From a virus: DNA of 27,850 nucleotides. Under the pieces are notes generated by a model that saw only the letters and a program-made list of their open reading frames with translations, ran no database searches and was not told where the DNA came from. Below are positions 19,101 through 25,469 of this stretch, piece after piece. The stretch's first letter is position 1; each line of letters opens with the position of its first letter. The position numbers were made by a program, and so were the translations under genes. Location: IMG/VR virus record IMGVR_UViG_3300033182_000188, positions 1 to 27,850 of that record. The stretch is one strand, 5' to 3'.

Positions 19101-22100
19101 TTAGATCGTACCTTGGATATGTACCAAATGATACTGGATTAAATGCTGCTGGCGACAGTGTTGGCATACTGGTTCACGATAGTTCTCGTTTAGTTGATCT
19201 AGATAGTAGCATTATTGAACAAAGTAATCTAACACAATTTGCAAAAGACTTTGATGTTAGTGGTAACGGTGAAGTATTAATAGTATCAACAGTATACGAT
19301 CAAATTAAAAATGATAGATTAGCAATCTATAGAAACTACAACGGACATTATGAGCTGGCACAAACTATTGATGCTCCGTCCAACGATATTGAATATGGTA
19401 TAAGTGTGTCTATCAGCAATGATGGTACGATGATAGTTGTTGGTGCTCCTGAAGACGATTCTGTGAAACTTAATCACGGTAAAGTATTTGTTTATAGACA
19501 GATTAATCAACGTTTTGAGTTAGTCCAAGAGTTGACTTGCGCAGAAAAACAAAGAACAGAGTTATTTGGATTTAGAGTAGAATGTGATGGCAATAGATTA
19601 GCAGTTGCGTCTAAGAACGGTGATGCCTTTACCGAAACTAGTTTTGATGATAACGAAACAACATTTGATAGAGAGTTTACAAAGTTTAGAGCATACAATA
19701 GAAATTCAGGAACGGTACACGTTTATCAAAGAATAAACGATAATTTACTATTTGGACAAATTGTTGATTTTGACGATGAAGACGTAAGATTCTTTGGAAG
19801 AAATCTTGTACTCAGCAACAATCACATTTATGCAGGGCTACCAAAATTATATTATAGTGCAACTAGACAAGGAACTATAGTTGATTATAGGATTCCTGAT
19901 AATACAACTATATGGAGCGTGTTGAATTCTGCGAAACAAACAGTTGATGTTAACAAGATCAAACGTGTAATGTTGTATGATACTAAGACTACAGAACTAG
20001 TACAATATTTAGACTACATTGATGTATTGCAAGGTAAAATTGCAGGACCTGCAGAACAGGAATTAACATATAAAACTTATTACGATCCAGCAACATATAC
20101 TACTGGTATTAATGTAAATGTTGACGAAACAAATAGTTGGGATAATCGCCAAATAGGACAGTTATGGTGGGATCTAACTAATGCTAAATTTATAAATCCT
20201 TATCAAGGTAATGTAATTTTTAGTGCTAACAACTGGAATAAACAGTTTGCAAATATTAATACTATTGATATTTACGAATGGGTTGAATCAAAATATTTGC
20301 CATCAGAATGGGATAAGTTAAGCGGAACAGAAAATGGTATAAATCAAGGTATTACAGGAACCACTAAGTACGGTGACGAAGCATATGTTACTAAGCGTGT
20401 GTATGATTCTGTTTCAGGTACGTTTACTACATATTTTTACTATTGGGTTAGAAATAAAACAACAATACCTAACATTGAGGACAGAACTCTTTCGGCTAAG
20501 GATGTAGCAGACCTAATCATAGATCCTGCAGGGCAGGGATATAGGTTTATGTCATTTATTAGTCCAACAGAGTTTGCTTTATATAACTGCGAACCTATTA
20601 TTAGAGGTGATGATATAGCACTAAGTATTCAATACTGGACTATTGATAATCAAGAAATTAACATACATAATCGATATCAAATATTGACTGAAGGTTTAGA
20701 TTCTAGCAAACCGAGCAGAGATATTGAAGCAAAATGGTTTGATAGTCTAGTTGGATTTGATAGTGCAAACCGTCAAGTACCTGCTCCAGAATTAAGTCCT
20801 AAGGAACGTTATGGAGTCTTAAACAGACCTCGCCAGGGCTGGTTCGTTAATAGAGCAGAAGCATTAAAACAGGTAGTTGATAGAGTTAACGGTGTTTTAG
20901 CTAATACTTTGTTAATTGACGACAAAGATATTACTGCACTAGTACAAAGAGATGAGCCGCCATTATTGTCAAGCAATAGATACGATAGAACAGTTGATAC
21001 ATTAATTGAGTTACAGTTTGTAGGTGTTGCCAAAGCAAGACAAGCACAATTAACTCCTGTTGTTGAGAATGGAAAAATAATTCGTGTTGATATTAATGAT
21101 GTAGGTAGAGGTTACTTAAGAGCTCCTACAGTAACAATTATTGGCACAGGACAAGATGCGGTTATAACAACAGAAATTGATAATAACGGCAGTATCACTA
21201 ATGTTACTATTGAAAATGCAGGCGAATACTATACATCTAGTACACGTTTAAGCGTTCGTAGATATACAGTTCTTGTAGAATCTGATGAAACATTGAATGG
21301 TAAATGGGCGTTATATGAAAGAGACACGGACGCCAAGGAATGGATAAGAGTTGAGAGCCAAGCATATGATGTAAGTTTGTATTGGAACTACATTGATTGG
21401 TATGCAACTGGTTACAGTGCGTTTACAGAAATTGACCATTTAATAGATAATTCATACGATTTAGATTCGTTAAATGATACCGTTGGTGATATTGTTAAGA
21501 TTAAAACTGTAGGCACTGGTGGCTGGTTGTTACTAGAAAAGATTGCCGAACAGGAAAACACAGATTATTCTGTAAATTATCAAACTGTTGGTAGAGAAAA
21601 TGGAACTATTAAATTTAAGAGTACGCTTTACGATACAGTTGAAAGTTTAGTTGGTTACGATGTAACTAGTTTTGACGCATTAACATTTGATAACTTACCG
21701 TCAAGCGAAACACGTATTATCTTAGAAACTTTACGTGATGATATTTTAGTAGATGAATTAGCAGTAGAATATAACAAATTATTCTTTGCAAGTTTACGTT
21801 ATGTATTTGCAGAACAAGGATATGTTGACTGGGCATTTAAGACCTCGTTTGTTAAGGCACAACATAATGTTGGTGAGCTTACACAACACGTAAATTTCCA
21901 AAATGATAATTTACCTAACTACGAAGATTATATTAAGGAAGTTAAGCCTTATAAAACTAAGATTCGTGAGTATCTAAGTTCGTATGATAAGATCGATAAC
22001 TCGCAATCAATGGTATCTGATTTTGATTTACCTGCACGCTATGTAAGCACAGAAGAAGGAATACAGCCACAAGTAGTTAAAGTAATTGATAGTGAAATAG

Positions 22101-25100
22101 TAAATCAAAGTGCAGAGTTAGATTCGTATCCTAACAAAAATTGGGCAGATAATTTAGGCTTTAAGGTATTAAGAATAGAATTAGCAGATGCAGGCTCTGG
22201 ATATACTAATGCTCCTGTGATTAAAATTACAGGAAGTGGAACAGGTGCAACTGCTACAGCATCGCTTGGCCACGGCGGCCAATTAAGTGCTATAAACATC
22301 GTAAGCCAAGGTAGCGGGTATTTAAGTGCACCTACTGTTGAGATAAACGGCAATGTTGCAGAAGGCGGCAGAGAGGCAAAAGCAGTAGCAATTATTGGCG
22401 ATAGTCCTGTAAGATCTATGCATACTATTGTTAAGTTTGATAGAGTGTCAGGTGTTTATGAATTTGTTTCGCTCGATACAACTGAAACATTTGCAACGAC
22501 CGGCAATAAGATAAAATTTGACCTAGAATGGCCAATGGATTTACGAACTACTCGAGTAGCAGTTTATCTAAACAATGACGAAGTTCTAGGAGGCCAATAC
22601 ACTTACAGCAATCTATTAGATACTTCTAAAGGATACGATCGTTATCAAGGACAGATACTGTTCGTTGATCCTCCGGTTGCTGGACAAGAGTTGCGTGTAG
22701 AATACTATAAAGACATTAATATGTTGAAGGCACAGGATCGTATCAATTTAGCATACGAACCAACTGCTGATCAATTTGGTAAAACGTTAGGCCAGTTAAT
22801 GGACGGCGTTGATTACGGTGGCGTAGAAGTTAGGTCATTTGAGTTTGGTGGTACTACAGGATGGGATTCTAATCCTTGGTTCACTCAAGGATGGGATATC
22901 TATGATACAACATTTGAAGATGAGATATTTAAACTAGATGGTTCTACTGTTAGCATTGAACTTAGCAATCCGTTGGCAGATGGTATTGAGTATAACATTT
23001 ACAGATTAGGTTATGATTCTAGTAATATTCTTGTACGCAACGAAAGAATGGATGATCCAGAATGGGATGGTTCTACTATAGGTACAGAATCTAATCCAGC
23101 AGCAAGAATGTTGCCAATAACAGGCGATGGAGAAACTACTACAATATTCTTAGATGAATTAGGTATACCAACAACTGTAAATACTGATGAAGATCTAGTG
23201 GTAATAATTGTTCGTAAGTCAACATCAGATGGTTCGTTCTTACCAGACCCAGATAGCTACGACACGCAATTATCTGGAGGCGACATAGCATATTCAACTG
23301 CTACTGGTTTATCGGCGGCAGATATTAATATTGATGGCGACGGATTTGTAACACCAACTACATCAAAAGGACCTGAAGAAGTTGTTCCTGGGCAAGTACT
23401 TGATACTGTAGATATTACAGTTTATGAACGACCAATAGGTGGAACAAGCGAGATAATATCAAGAAATTATTACGGAGACGGAGTAACCAAAGTATTTAAT
23501 ATAGGTACTATTCCAGTTAAGGCAGAAAACTTATTCGTTAAGATAGGATACACTAATCTAACAACTGATGATTATACAATAGATTATGCAACAGGTCAGA
23601 TAACATTTGATACTGCGCCTGCTAGTAATGCTAGAATTAGTCTAATAACTTTAGGAAATTCTGCTGCAAACATCTTAGATATTGATGTATTTGAAGGTGA
23701 TGGAGCAACTGTAGAATTCTTAACTAATGCTCGTTGGGAAGATGATGCTGATGCGTTTGTTACTGTCGATGGCGTGGCTACCGAAGTAACTTTGATCAGA
23801 TCTGATGATAGTTACGATTATCCTAACAATTTTATTGTAAAAACACCTACTCCTCCTAAAGACGGTGCTAGAATTAGTGTAATGTTAACCGCAGGCGGCG
23901 AAACTAATGTTGAATATAGTCAAGTTAGCATTGATACATTTGTTGCAGATGGTAGTACTACACAGTTTAATTTTGCAGATTCAACTGGACCAATAGCACA
24001 AGCACCGTTGCAATTCTATACAGTAGTTAAGGTTAATGATACGGTATTAGATGCAGGATACAGCCAGCAATTTATTATAACAGGAAGCCAGAGAGAGTAC
24101 CAACTTGATTTAGCACAGATTCCTATAGCAAGTCTAAACTATTATGATTTAGAAGTTTATCTAAACGATAGAAAGTTAGAATACTTACAAGAGTGGACGT
24201 TTGAAGGTGCTGGCAGTTTTGATTCTAGTCTAGCATCGGACTCGCAGCCAGGAAGCACTGTAACACTTGAAAGAGGTATTGCAACAGCAGGCGATGAACT
24301 TAAGATATTTGTTATGTCTAGCGGAGAATACAGATTTGGTTACTATACAGACGATAATAATTTTGTAGATACTCCTGCAACGATTTATTTTGATAATTCG
24401 TATAACGATAACGATGTGATAACAGTTTATCAATTTAGCAACCACGACACGCAAGGCATAGAGCGTTATACCGTAGAAGTAACTGAAAAAACAGAATTAA
24501 CACCTGGTACTAACAAGTATTACGAATTTAGGATGTTACAGAAAGGAATGGTTGCGTTACGCATACCTGCAAGAAATGCAGAATATGTTTGGATTTCTGT
24601 AAACGGAAACTTGCTATCTCCAAGCATTGACTACAGTCTAACTTCTAATAGACGCTATGTTAAATTAGCAGAACAACCTGCAGAAGGCGACAAAATACAA
24701 GTAATACATTTTGCAGATCAAATTGTTACTGACAAATTTGGTTGGAGACAGTTTAAAGATATGCTCAATAGAACACACTACAAGCGTCTAGATGATGTAT
24801 ATACACTAGCAGAAGATTTAAACTGGTACGATAAAAGTATTGAAGTAGTAGATGCTACAGGCTTACCAGAACCTGAATATGATGCTAAGTATCCTGGTGT
24901 AATATTCTTAGATGGAGAGCGTATTGAATTCTTTAACAGAACTGGTAATACATTAAATCAAATACGTAGAGGTACATTAGGAACGGGCGTTAAGGCAGTG
25001 TATGATGCAGGTACACAATTTATTGAACAAGGTGTAGATACAAATATGCCTTACAGAGACGAAACTGAAACAATTACTGTAACAGCAGATGGTACAACAT

Positions 25101-25447
25101 CTACATTTGAATTGCCGTTCGATGAAACTTTATTAAACAAGCGTTTTGGTTCTGCAAAGGATTTAATAGAAGTATTTGTAGGCGGTAGACGTTTACGCAA
25201 AGACGATGTTGAAGTATATAATAACGAGATTGCACAGGATTCAACTGACGGTGACGAAACTCACACAGCAGAATTTAGTGTAAGTGGAAGTACCTTAACG
25301 TTAACTGATGCTCCTGACATAGGTGTAAAAGTTAGCATTATTAGAAAATTAGGTAAACCTTGGACTGATATAGGAGTTCCACTATCTCAAGCAGATAGTG
25401 ATATAGCAAGATTCTTACGTGATAAGACAACGGATTTACCACGATAA
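10148..25447 (+). CDS. Giant 5,099-residue baseplate/tail structural protein (gp7 position)
   Basis: One unbroken reading frame of 15.3 kb, with no internal stop or frameshift. It overlaps the gp6 stop by one base. The N-terminus (KRRSAYHLPKYFRTLTNTKF, then a QLEPAAVIQDELGNVNFYGD-type block) resembles large structural proteins that follow gp6 in marine T4-like phages, so an N-terminal wedge role like T4 gp7 (1,032 residues) is likely. Domains visible in order are: a cupredoxin-like fold (about 180-316) split by a W-Y-GD-V-Y module; fibre-like sandwiches (about 714-790 and 960-1020); wedge-like helical regions with HTHPWEMLGFTIKPTWWDEQ near 1170; an FG-GAP beta-propeller (2130-3250) with a large insertion; two GSGY repeat domains (3640-3700, 4005-4070); and a C-terminal chain of beta sandwiches ending in SDIARFLRDKTTDLP. 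It has no signal peptide, transmembrane segment or enzyme motif. It probably replaces T4 gp7 to gp11 functionally, which is inference. Confidence 0.85.
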   Translation: MANENNQFEYPPPIDGDDKRRSAYHLPKYFRTLTNTKFLSSTLDQLIQPGTAEKLNGYFGRKQAKGYTSGDFYIGDVSTDRENYQLEPAAVIQDELGNVNFYGDYTDYINQISNLEGNVSNHSLLNRQEYYAWNPHIDWDKIVNFRDYYWLPSGPQTVGVAGQTIEVESTYTVTEVNNNDNYGYVFTPNGVTQNPSLTLYRGITYKFEINAPNNPLSFRTRRENAPIWRSTRIYDLGDLVTYNGTIYSAVGKHKASATFEEDLSFWAIDTTFNLSTQVSQQGVSKGTIEVTLDAATPDIIYYVSDGDIYAGGMIKVRDIAEATFIDVENEILNKKTYTTSAGFALSNGMKVEFTGEVTPTKYGEGAWYVEGVGNKIKLISEEELNVPSAFTQDLLVEFDNEGFDRLPYSEALGYPINKDYITINRASPDGNLWSKYNRWFHKSVIELAEQINGQDPELDQSQRATRPIIEFEAGLKLFNFGTSVKRNVDLVDDFTTDVFSTIEGAEGYNVDGIDLTNGMRVVFTADTDPLVKGKIYEVRFIVHNNIRQITLQETDDTTPNENETLLCKQGETYTGKMFWFNGDTWKLAQTKTSVNQSPLFDVYDCEENSYADTTVYESSTFTGTHVFSYVEGSGANDSELGFPLSYRSIENVGDILFHFDLLTDSLTYCPFASNPEEMITGSGYLRRYTSRTEYSIVNGWEKADNLSNQSVIRQFVVDNTRTFYPIDVYDKSASLDDLWVRVYLNNKLLFENVDYILRNGPKNQTVVEFTNSLSKGDVIVLKTRSLAPKNENGLYEVPASLERNPLNKDITEFTLGEVNDHVGTIIEEVDEFSGLFPGTSNLRDLGPVSKYGKRIVKHSAPLNLPFYHLVNKDANLVKALKYARREYGKFKRLFLQIAYDLGFSGPVKEHVDKILIEMFKDKTKIMPFYFSDMVPFGAAVYNSIEIEDPDSIYFALTSVFDINTASDKSVEIYQNEVQLLHGKDYTFNDQGFAIITTEKAIGDIIEIYEYETTNGSFVPPTPTKLGLYPKYEPSKFIDDTYLESQEVIQGHDGSIIIAFGDYRDDLLLELEKRIYNNIKVTYDPNLFDIHDFVSGIYRTNEGLTRNHIDDSMLSDFVQWVQLTDEEYTANPTYDRENSFTYNHSNMTGPLGNAISGYWRSIYQEAYDTDRPHTHPWEMLGFTIKPTWWDEQYGEAPYTSNNLILWEDLETGTIRDPSGLPSINSKYARPGLTSHIPVDDDGNLLSPIESNYVKTFETTSLNADFKYGDWSPVETAWRRSSEYPFALLTSIFLNQPTRSIATGFDRLRQKRGLVGDIIYNSPNRQVRLEDLQFPNSVNASERTYTSGFVNYIYDYLASNVDATYSSYIENLQAINNQIGFKLAGFTSKDKFKLILDSRTPSNEGNVFVPEENYKIFLNKSVPVENVYYSGVIIEKQAQRFIVRGYNNDQPYFTYYPPLNIASDPLINVGGISENFVYWNSEKLYTRGMIVDYENTYYRATETHTSGTQFDGTKFTKLPALPLVGGHEAYFHKRFSKKSVTIPYGTVLDSIQDVVDFLLGYGHYLESQGFVFDYRITEDKLVSDWKTSAREFMFWTTQNWEAGAVISLSPGAFQLKFKSQYAIVDDIYDTFYGYKLLKADGKKLLPEFVSLTRENPQEFVIRTKITEDGIYAVRLSLVQKEHVVLIDNTTVFGDVIFDQEPGYRQERIRVLGYRTTDWDGSINIPGFIFDDAKITEWQPWQDYAIGDLVKYKEFYYSARNKISGTEVFDANEWVRLTDKPEMGLIPNFEYKINQFADFYDLDTDNFDVDQQKFAQHLIGYQNRKYLANIINDDVSQYKFYQGMIQDKGTRNALDKLFDVLSSADKDSLDFYEEWAIKVGQYGAADGFEEVEYILDESKMRLTPQSFELVNSITGDETDLVYRIRPYETYLRPADYDHAPFPATTVGTTYTKNSGYVNPENVDFILSTYDSILNVDFLNCDFGNTLWVGNDGLEWNVYTHVRTDLDIEEFLAIDGGAALILTSTPDYLIAGEIIGVYNVTNFNNGFYKISKVSGNRIEIESSVIGLSDESNAQGRITRFVDNRVSNVTVANTLLQTVEEGIDRIWIDDTGTGQWSVLDNTGRFAEHQVITNTDPGIDHNYGEALATDSKNTVLAVGAPDNGDGKVFIYTRAGNSGSYQLVQEIEPESGLAADLERFGASIAISPDGKFLAIGSPNASNVKTSYKGNWDPATDYAINEVVRYQDALWKAVEVVEGEEDNIIFDSYESVAQIVVDLNLDDSDDEQVPVILTGNYPFTNITTDHILLRAPKNMYEGTEVDDLVQVKWNTLSYAYQTQDTPTETEPFIGAISELSSSFFTGNLTIKDKIDAVLFVQETNTIPLVGQIVEVAGGFGTVAYTYNPSDESTVTAATTIYVKDINGTFGLQGSLTTSIGEYVGEYVTSAPTDTSVGLEDRFGGYWLIPTNAAYEVGTDTADEGRGLVYKDIITEVSDDSTDRYYHNILDYATTVVSSYDTRNSQLTTLTYDGQPYLVTDNYPDSRFVIRAPKSLTDNLTFGDKFRLFYNPLPVYEDGEWQTDTNYSTGQILKYVNDLFTNIYWRVKKDHTSDNESFLILNTATVDVDDDYTYDSEYYEPIDELPWNNPSEIGIPITTLNQEHEVSDLWDGYIDVYLTEPDPYDATNYVEPKVGLTVQDKTNLGTAEIVYYQRFDTFNTRIYVKGVSGTWAAGNLFGENREIEFVGVPSDPNILYRTTRVFGQIQSRSLGLASEDIGKLIVVDTGSNIPLTKPADAAATDEYYTILNHEYWLYDIADVYGIRREPSAPSENNNDWTQVYKVSASAIGEASLYENQGMFHIYERRGTGQFIKVDSYLVPEINDYKARGNLENLGDDFYLGSDLKFAKSGDFYRLFVKATGAGTQDSPGRIYVLKNGVENGYTYSWELGKDKEYKGEFSETRNYFENDIVYLDNQLYQALTNTSAGAFDEDDWSLIDGVRSYLGYVPNDTGLNAAGDSVGILVHDSSRLVDLDSSIIEQSNLTQFAKDFDVSGNGEVLIVSTVYDQIKNDRLAIYRNYNGHYELAQTIDAPSNDIEYGISVSISNDGTMIVVGAPEDDSVKLNHGKVFVYRQINQRFELVQELTCAEKQRTELFGFRVECDGNRLAVASKNGDAFTETSFDDNETTFDREFTKFRAYNRNSGTVHVYQRINDNLLFGQIVDFDDEDVRFFGRNLVLSNNHIYAGLPKLYYSATRQGTIVDYRIPDNTTIWSVLNSAKQTVDVNKIKRVMLYDTKTTELVQYLDYIDVLQGKIAGPAEQELTYKTYYDPATYTTGINVNVDETNSWDNRQIGQLWWDLTNAKFINPYQGNVIFSANNWNKQFANINTIDIYEWVESKYLPSEWDKLSGTENGINQGITGTTKYGDEAYVTKRVYDSVSGTFTTYFYYWVRNKTTIPNIEDRTLSAKDVADLIIDPAGQGYRFMSFISPTEFALYNCEPIIRGDDIALSIQYWTIDNQEINIHNRYQILTEGLDSSKPSRDIEAKWFDSLVGFDSANRQVPAPELSPKERYGVLNRPRQGWFVNRAEALKQVVDRVNGVLANTLLIDDKDITALVQRDEPPLLSSNRYDRTVDTLIELQFVGVAKARQAQLTPVVENGKIIRVDINDVGRGYLRAPTVTIIGTGQDAVITTEIDNNGSITNVTIENAGEYYTSSTRLSVRRYTVLVESDETLNGKWALYERDTDAKEWIRVESQAYDVSLYWNYIDWYATGYSAFTEIDHLIDNSYDLDSLNDTVGDIVKIKTVGTGGWLLLEKIAEQENTDYSVNYQTVGRENGTIKFKSTLYDTVESLVGYDVTSFDALTFDNLPSSETRIILETLRDDILVDELAVEYNKLFFASLRYVFAEQGYVDWAFKTSFVKAQHNVGELTQHVNFQNDNLPNYEDYIKEVKPYKTKIREYLSSYDKIDNSQSMVSDFDLPARYVSTEEGIQPQVVKVIDSEIVNQSAELDSYPNKNWADNLGFKVLRIELADAGSGYTNAPVIKITGSGTGATATASLGHGGQLSAINIVSQGSGYLSAPTVEINGNVAEGGREAKAVAIIGDSPVRSMHTIVKFDRVSGVYEFVSLDTTETFATTGNKIKFDLEWPMDLRTTRVAVYLNNDEVLGGQYTYSNLLDTSKGYDRYQGQILFVDPPVAGQELRVEYYKDINMLKAQDRINLAYEPTADQFGKTLGQLMDGVDYGGVEVRSFEFGGTTGWDSNPWFTQGWDIYDTTFEDEIFKLDGSTVSIELSNPLADGIEYNIYRLGYDSSNILVRNERMDDPEWDGSTIGTESNPAARMLPITGDGETTTIFLDELGIPTTVNTDEDLVVIIVRKSTSDGSFLPDPDSYDTQLSGGDIAYSTATGLSAADINIDGDGFVTPTTSKGPEEVVPGQVLDTVDITVYERPIGGTSEIISRNYYGDGVTKVFNIGTIPVKAENLFVKIGYTNLTTDDYTIDYATGQITFDTAPASNARISLITLGNSAANILDIDVFEGDGATVEFLTNARWEDDADAFVTVDGVATEVTLIRSDDSYDYPNNFIVKTPTPPKDGARISVMLTAGGETNVEYSQVSIDTFVADGSTTQFNFADSTGPIAQAPLQFYTVVKVNDTVLDAGYSQQFIITGSQREYQLDLAQIPIASLNYYDLEVYLNDRKLEYLQEWTFEGAGSFDSSLASDSQPGSTVTLERGIATAGDELKIFVMSSGEYRFGYYTDDNNFVDTPATIYFDNSYNDNDVITVYQFSNHDTQGIERYTVEVTEKTELTPGTNKYYEFRMLQKGMVALRIPARNAEYVWISVNGNLLSPSIDYSLTSNRRYVKLAEQPAEGDKIQVIHFADQIVTDKFGWRQFKDMLNRTHYKRLDDVYTLAEDLNWYDKSIEVVDATGLPEPEYDAKYPGVIFLDGERIEFFNRTGNTLNQIRRGTLGTGVKAVYDAGTQFIEQGVDTNMPYRDETETITVTADGTTSTFELPFDETLLNKRFGSAKDLIEVFVGGRRLRKDDVEVYNNEIAQDSTDGDETHTAEFSVSGSTLTLTDAPDIGVKVSIIRKLGKPWTDIGVPLSQADSDIARFLRDKTTDLPR
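10685..11095 (+). other. Domain: cupredoxin-like fold interrupted by a binding module
   Basis: Within the giant protein, residues 180-220 carry the first half of a cupredoxin-like pattern: NPSLTLYRGITYKFEIN at 194-210, then NNPLSFRT at 213-220 where the family usually has a His-Pro-Phe. Residues 286-316 carry the second half, GTIEVTL...PDIIYYVSDGDIYAGGMIKV, where a metal-binding relative would have Tyr-x-Cys-x2-His-x2-Met-x-Gly. The Cys and both His are absent (Asn, Ser and Asp or nearby residues instead) and only the Met remains, so it should not bind copper. A W-Y-GD-V-Y module (226-266) sits between the halves. Confidence 0.5.
10823..19102 (+). repeat. Six dispersed W-x5-Y-x2-(G)D-x-V-x-Y carbohydrate-binding-like modules
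   Basis: Six divergent copies of a module of about 40 residues occur in the giant protein, starting near residues 226 (WRSTRIYDLGDLVTYNGTIY), 1476 (WNSEKLYTRGMIVDYENTYY), 1735 (WQPWQDYAIGDLVKYKEFYY), 2224 (WDPATDYAINEVVRYQDALW), 2568 (WQTDTNYSTGQILKYVNDLF) and 2942 (FSETRNYFENDIVYLDNQLY). Nucleotide starts are near 10823, 14573, 15344, 16811, 17843 and 18971. The Trp/Tyr/Gly-Asp/Val/Tyr spacing matches the small chitin- or cellulose-binding (CBM5/12-like) folds that phages use in tail proteins. Sugar binding is an inference. Most copies end in an acidic, Phe-containing turn followed by a W or F strand. Confidence 0.6.
16535..19897 (+). other. Domain: FG-GAP-type beta-propeller, seven apparent blades, with a large insertion
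   Basis: Within the giant protein I count seven blade-like units of the form (F/Y)G-x-(S/A)-hydrophobic-strand-(D/N)G-x3-(A/V)(V/I)G(A/S)P-...-G-x-(V)-(F/H)-(I/V)Y-strand. The blades begin near residues 2137 (A), 2186 (B), 2880 (C), 3028 (D), 3081 (E), 3138 (F) and 3212 (G). Examples are VLAVGAP with GKVFIYTR in A, FLAIGSP in B, and MIVVGAPEDD with GKVFVYRQ in E. Blade B breaks off after GSPNAS (2212-2214) and its missing strand, GMFHIYERRGTGQFIKVDSY, reappears at 2844. FG-GAP propellers are integrin-like ligand-binding platforms. Confidence 0.6.
16790..18667 (+). other. Domain insertion of about 625 residues inside propeller blade B
   Basis: Residues about 2215-2840 separate the two halves of one propeller blade. 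The insert contains W-Y-GD-V-Y modules at both ends of its first half (2224 and 2568). Between them lie beta-rich units such as PFTNITTDHILLRAPKN and RFVIRAPKSL, two copies of an F-x-I/L-RAPK motif (near 2300 and 2538). A further segment near 2650-2740 (YIDVYLTEPDPYDATNYVEP, IYVKGVSGTW) looks like another sandwich. No catalytic motif is seen. Confidence 0.5.
21065..21243 (+). repeat. GSGY-type beta repeat domain, copy 1
   Basis: Residues about 3640-3699 of the giant protein show two turns of a repeat of the form G-x-I-x-x-V-x-I-x-x-(V/A)-G-x-(G/Y)-Y-x-x-(A/S)-P-x-V-x-I-x-G: first GRGYLRAPTVTIIGTGQDA, then GSITNVTIENAGEYYTSST. This 'GxGYxxAPxVxIxG' unit is common in phage and marine bacterial surface proteins and gives a small beta domain. 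A second pair is found about 365 residues further on. Confidence 0.55.
22160..22357 (+). repeat. GSGY-type beta repeat domain, copy 2
   Basis: Residues about 4005-4070 of the giant protein carry GSGYTNAPVIKITGSGTGA and then GQLSAINIVSQGSGYLSAPT, two well-preserved turns of the same repeat as at 21065-21243. The spacing between the GSGY motifs (about 37 residues) matches between copies. The domain is likely a structural spacer or ligand surface; no function is shown by the sequence. Confidence 0.6.
23420..25444 (+). other. C-terminal chain of fibre-type beta-sandwich modules
   Basis: Residues about 4425-5099 of the giant protein are built from units of the form DG-x-T-x-x-F-...-V-x-V-(D/N)G-x3-...-DY-...-(I/L)-x-(L/F)-x3-P-x3-(A/D)-x-(I/V)-x-(V/I). 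Openings are near 4444 (GDGVTKVFNIG), 4515 (GDGATVEFLTN), 4599 (ADGSTTQFNF) and 4979 (ADGTTSTFELPF). A different insert near 4895-4960 contains YPGVIFLDGERIEFF and IRRGTLGTG, a module I know from structural proteins of marine T4-like phages. The protein ends SQADSDIARFLRDKTTDLP, a C-terminal motif recurrent in such fibre or baseplate proteins. Similar units occur near the N-terminus (about 714-790). Confidence 0.55.
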
Positions 25448-25450
25448 ATA
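25443..25450 (+). promoter_or_regulatory. Late promoter motif before the 204-residue gene
   Basis: GATAAATA overlaps the stop codon of the giant gene and differs from the T4 late consensus TATAAATA at one base. It lies 20 bases before the ATG at 25470, with AGGA (25458-25461) between. It could allow the downstream structural and fibre genes to be made independently of the 15-kb giant transcript. Confidence 0.55.
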
Positions 25451-25469
25451 GTATAGCAGGAAGATAAAA

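Noticed and set aside
24230-24454. Leftward hydrophobic small open frame opposite the end of the giant gene
   Set aside because: The Ile/Val/Cys-rich product mirrors Asp/Asn/Tyr codons of the forward frame; no initiation signals were found.
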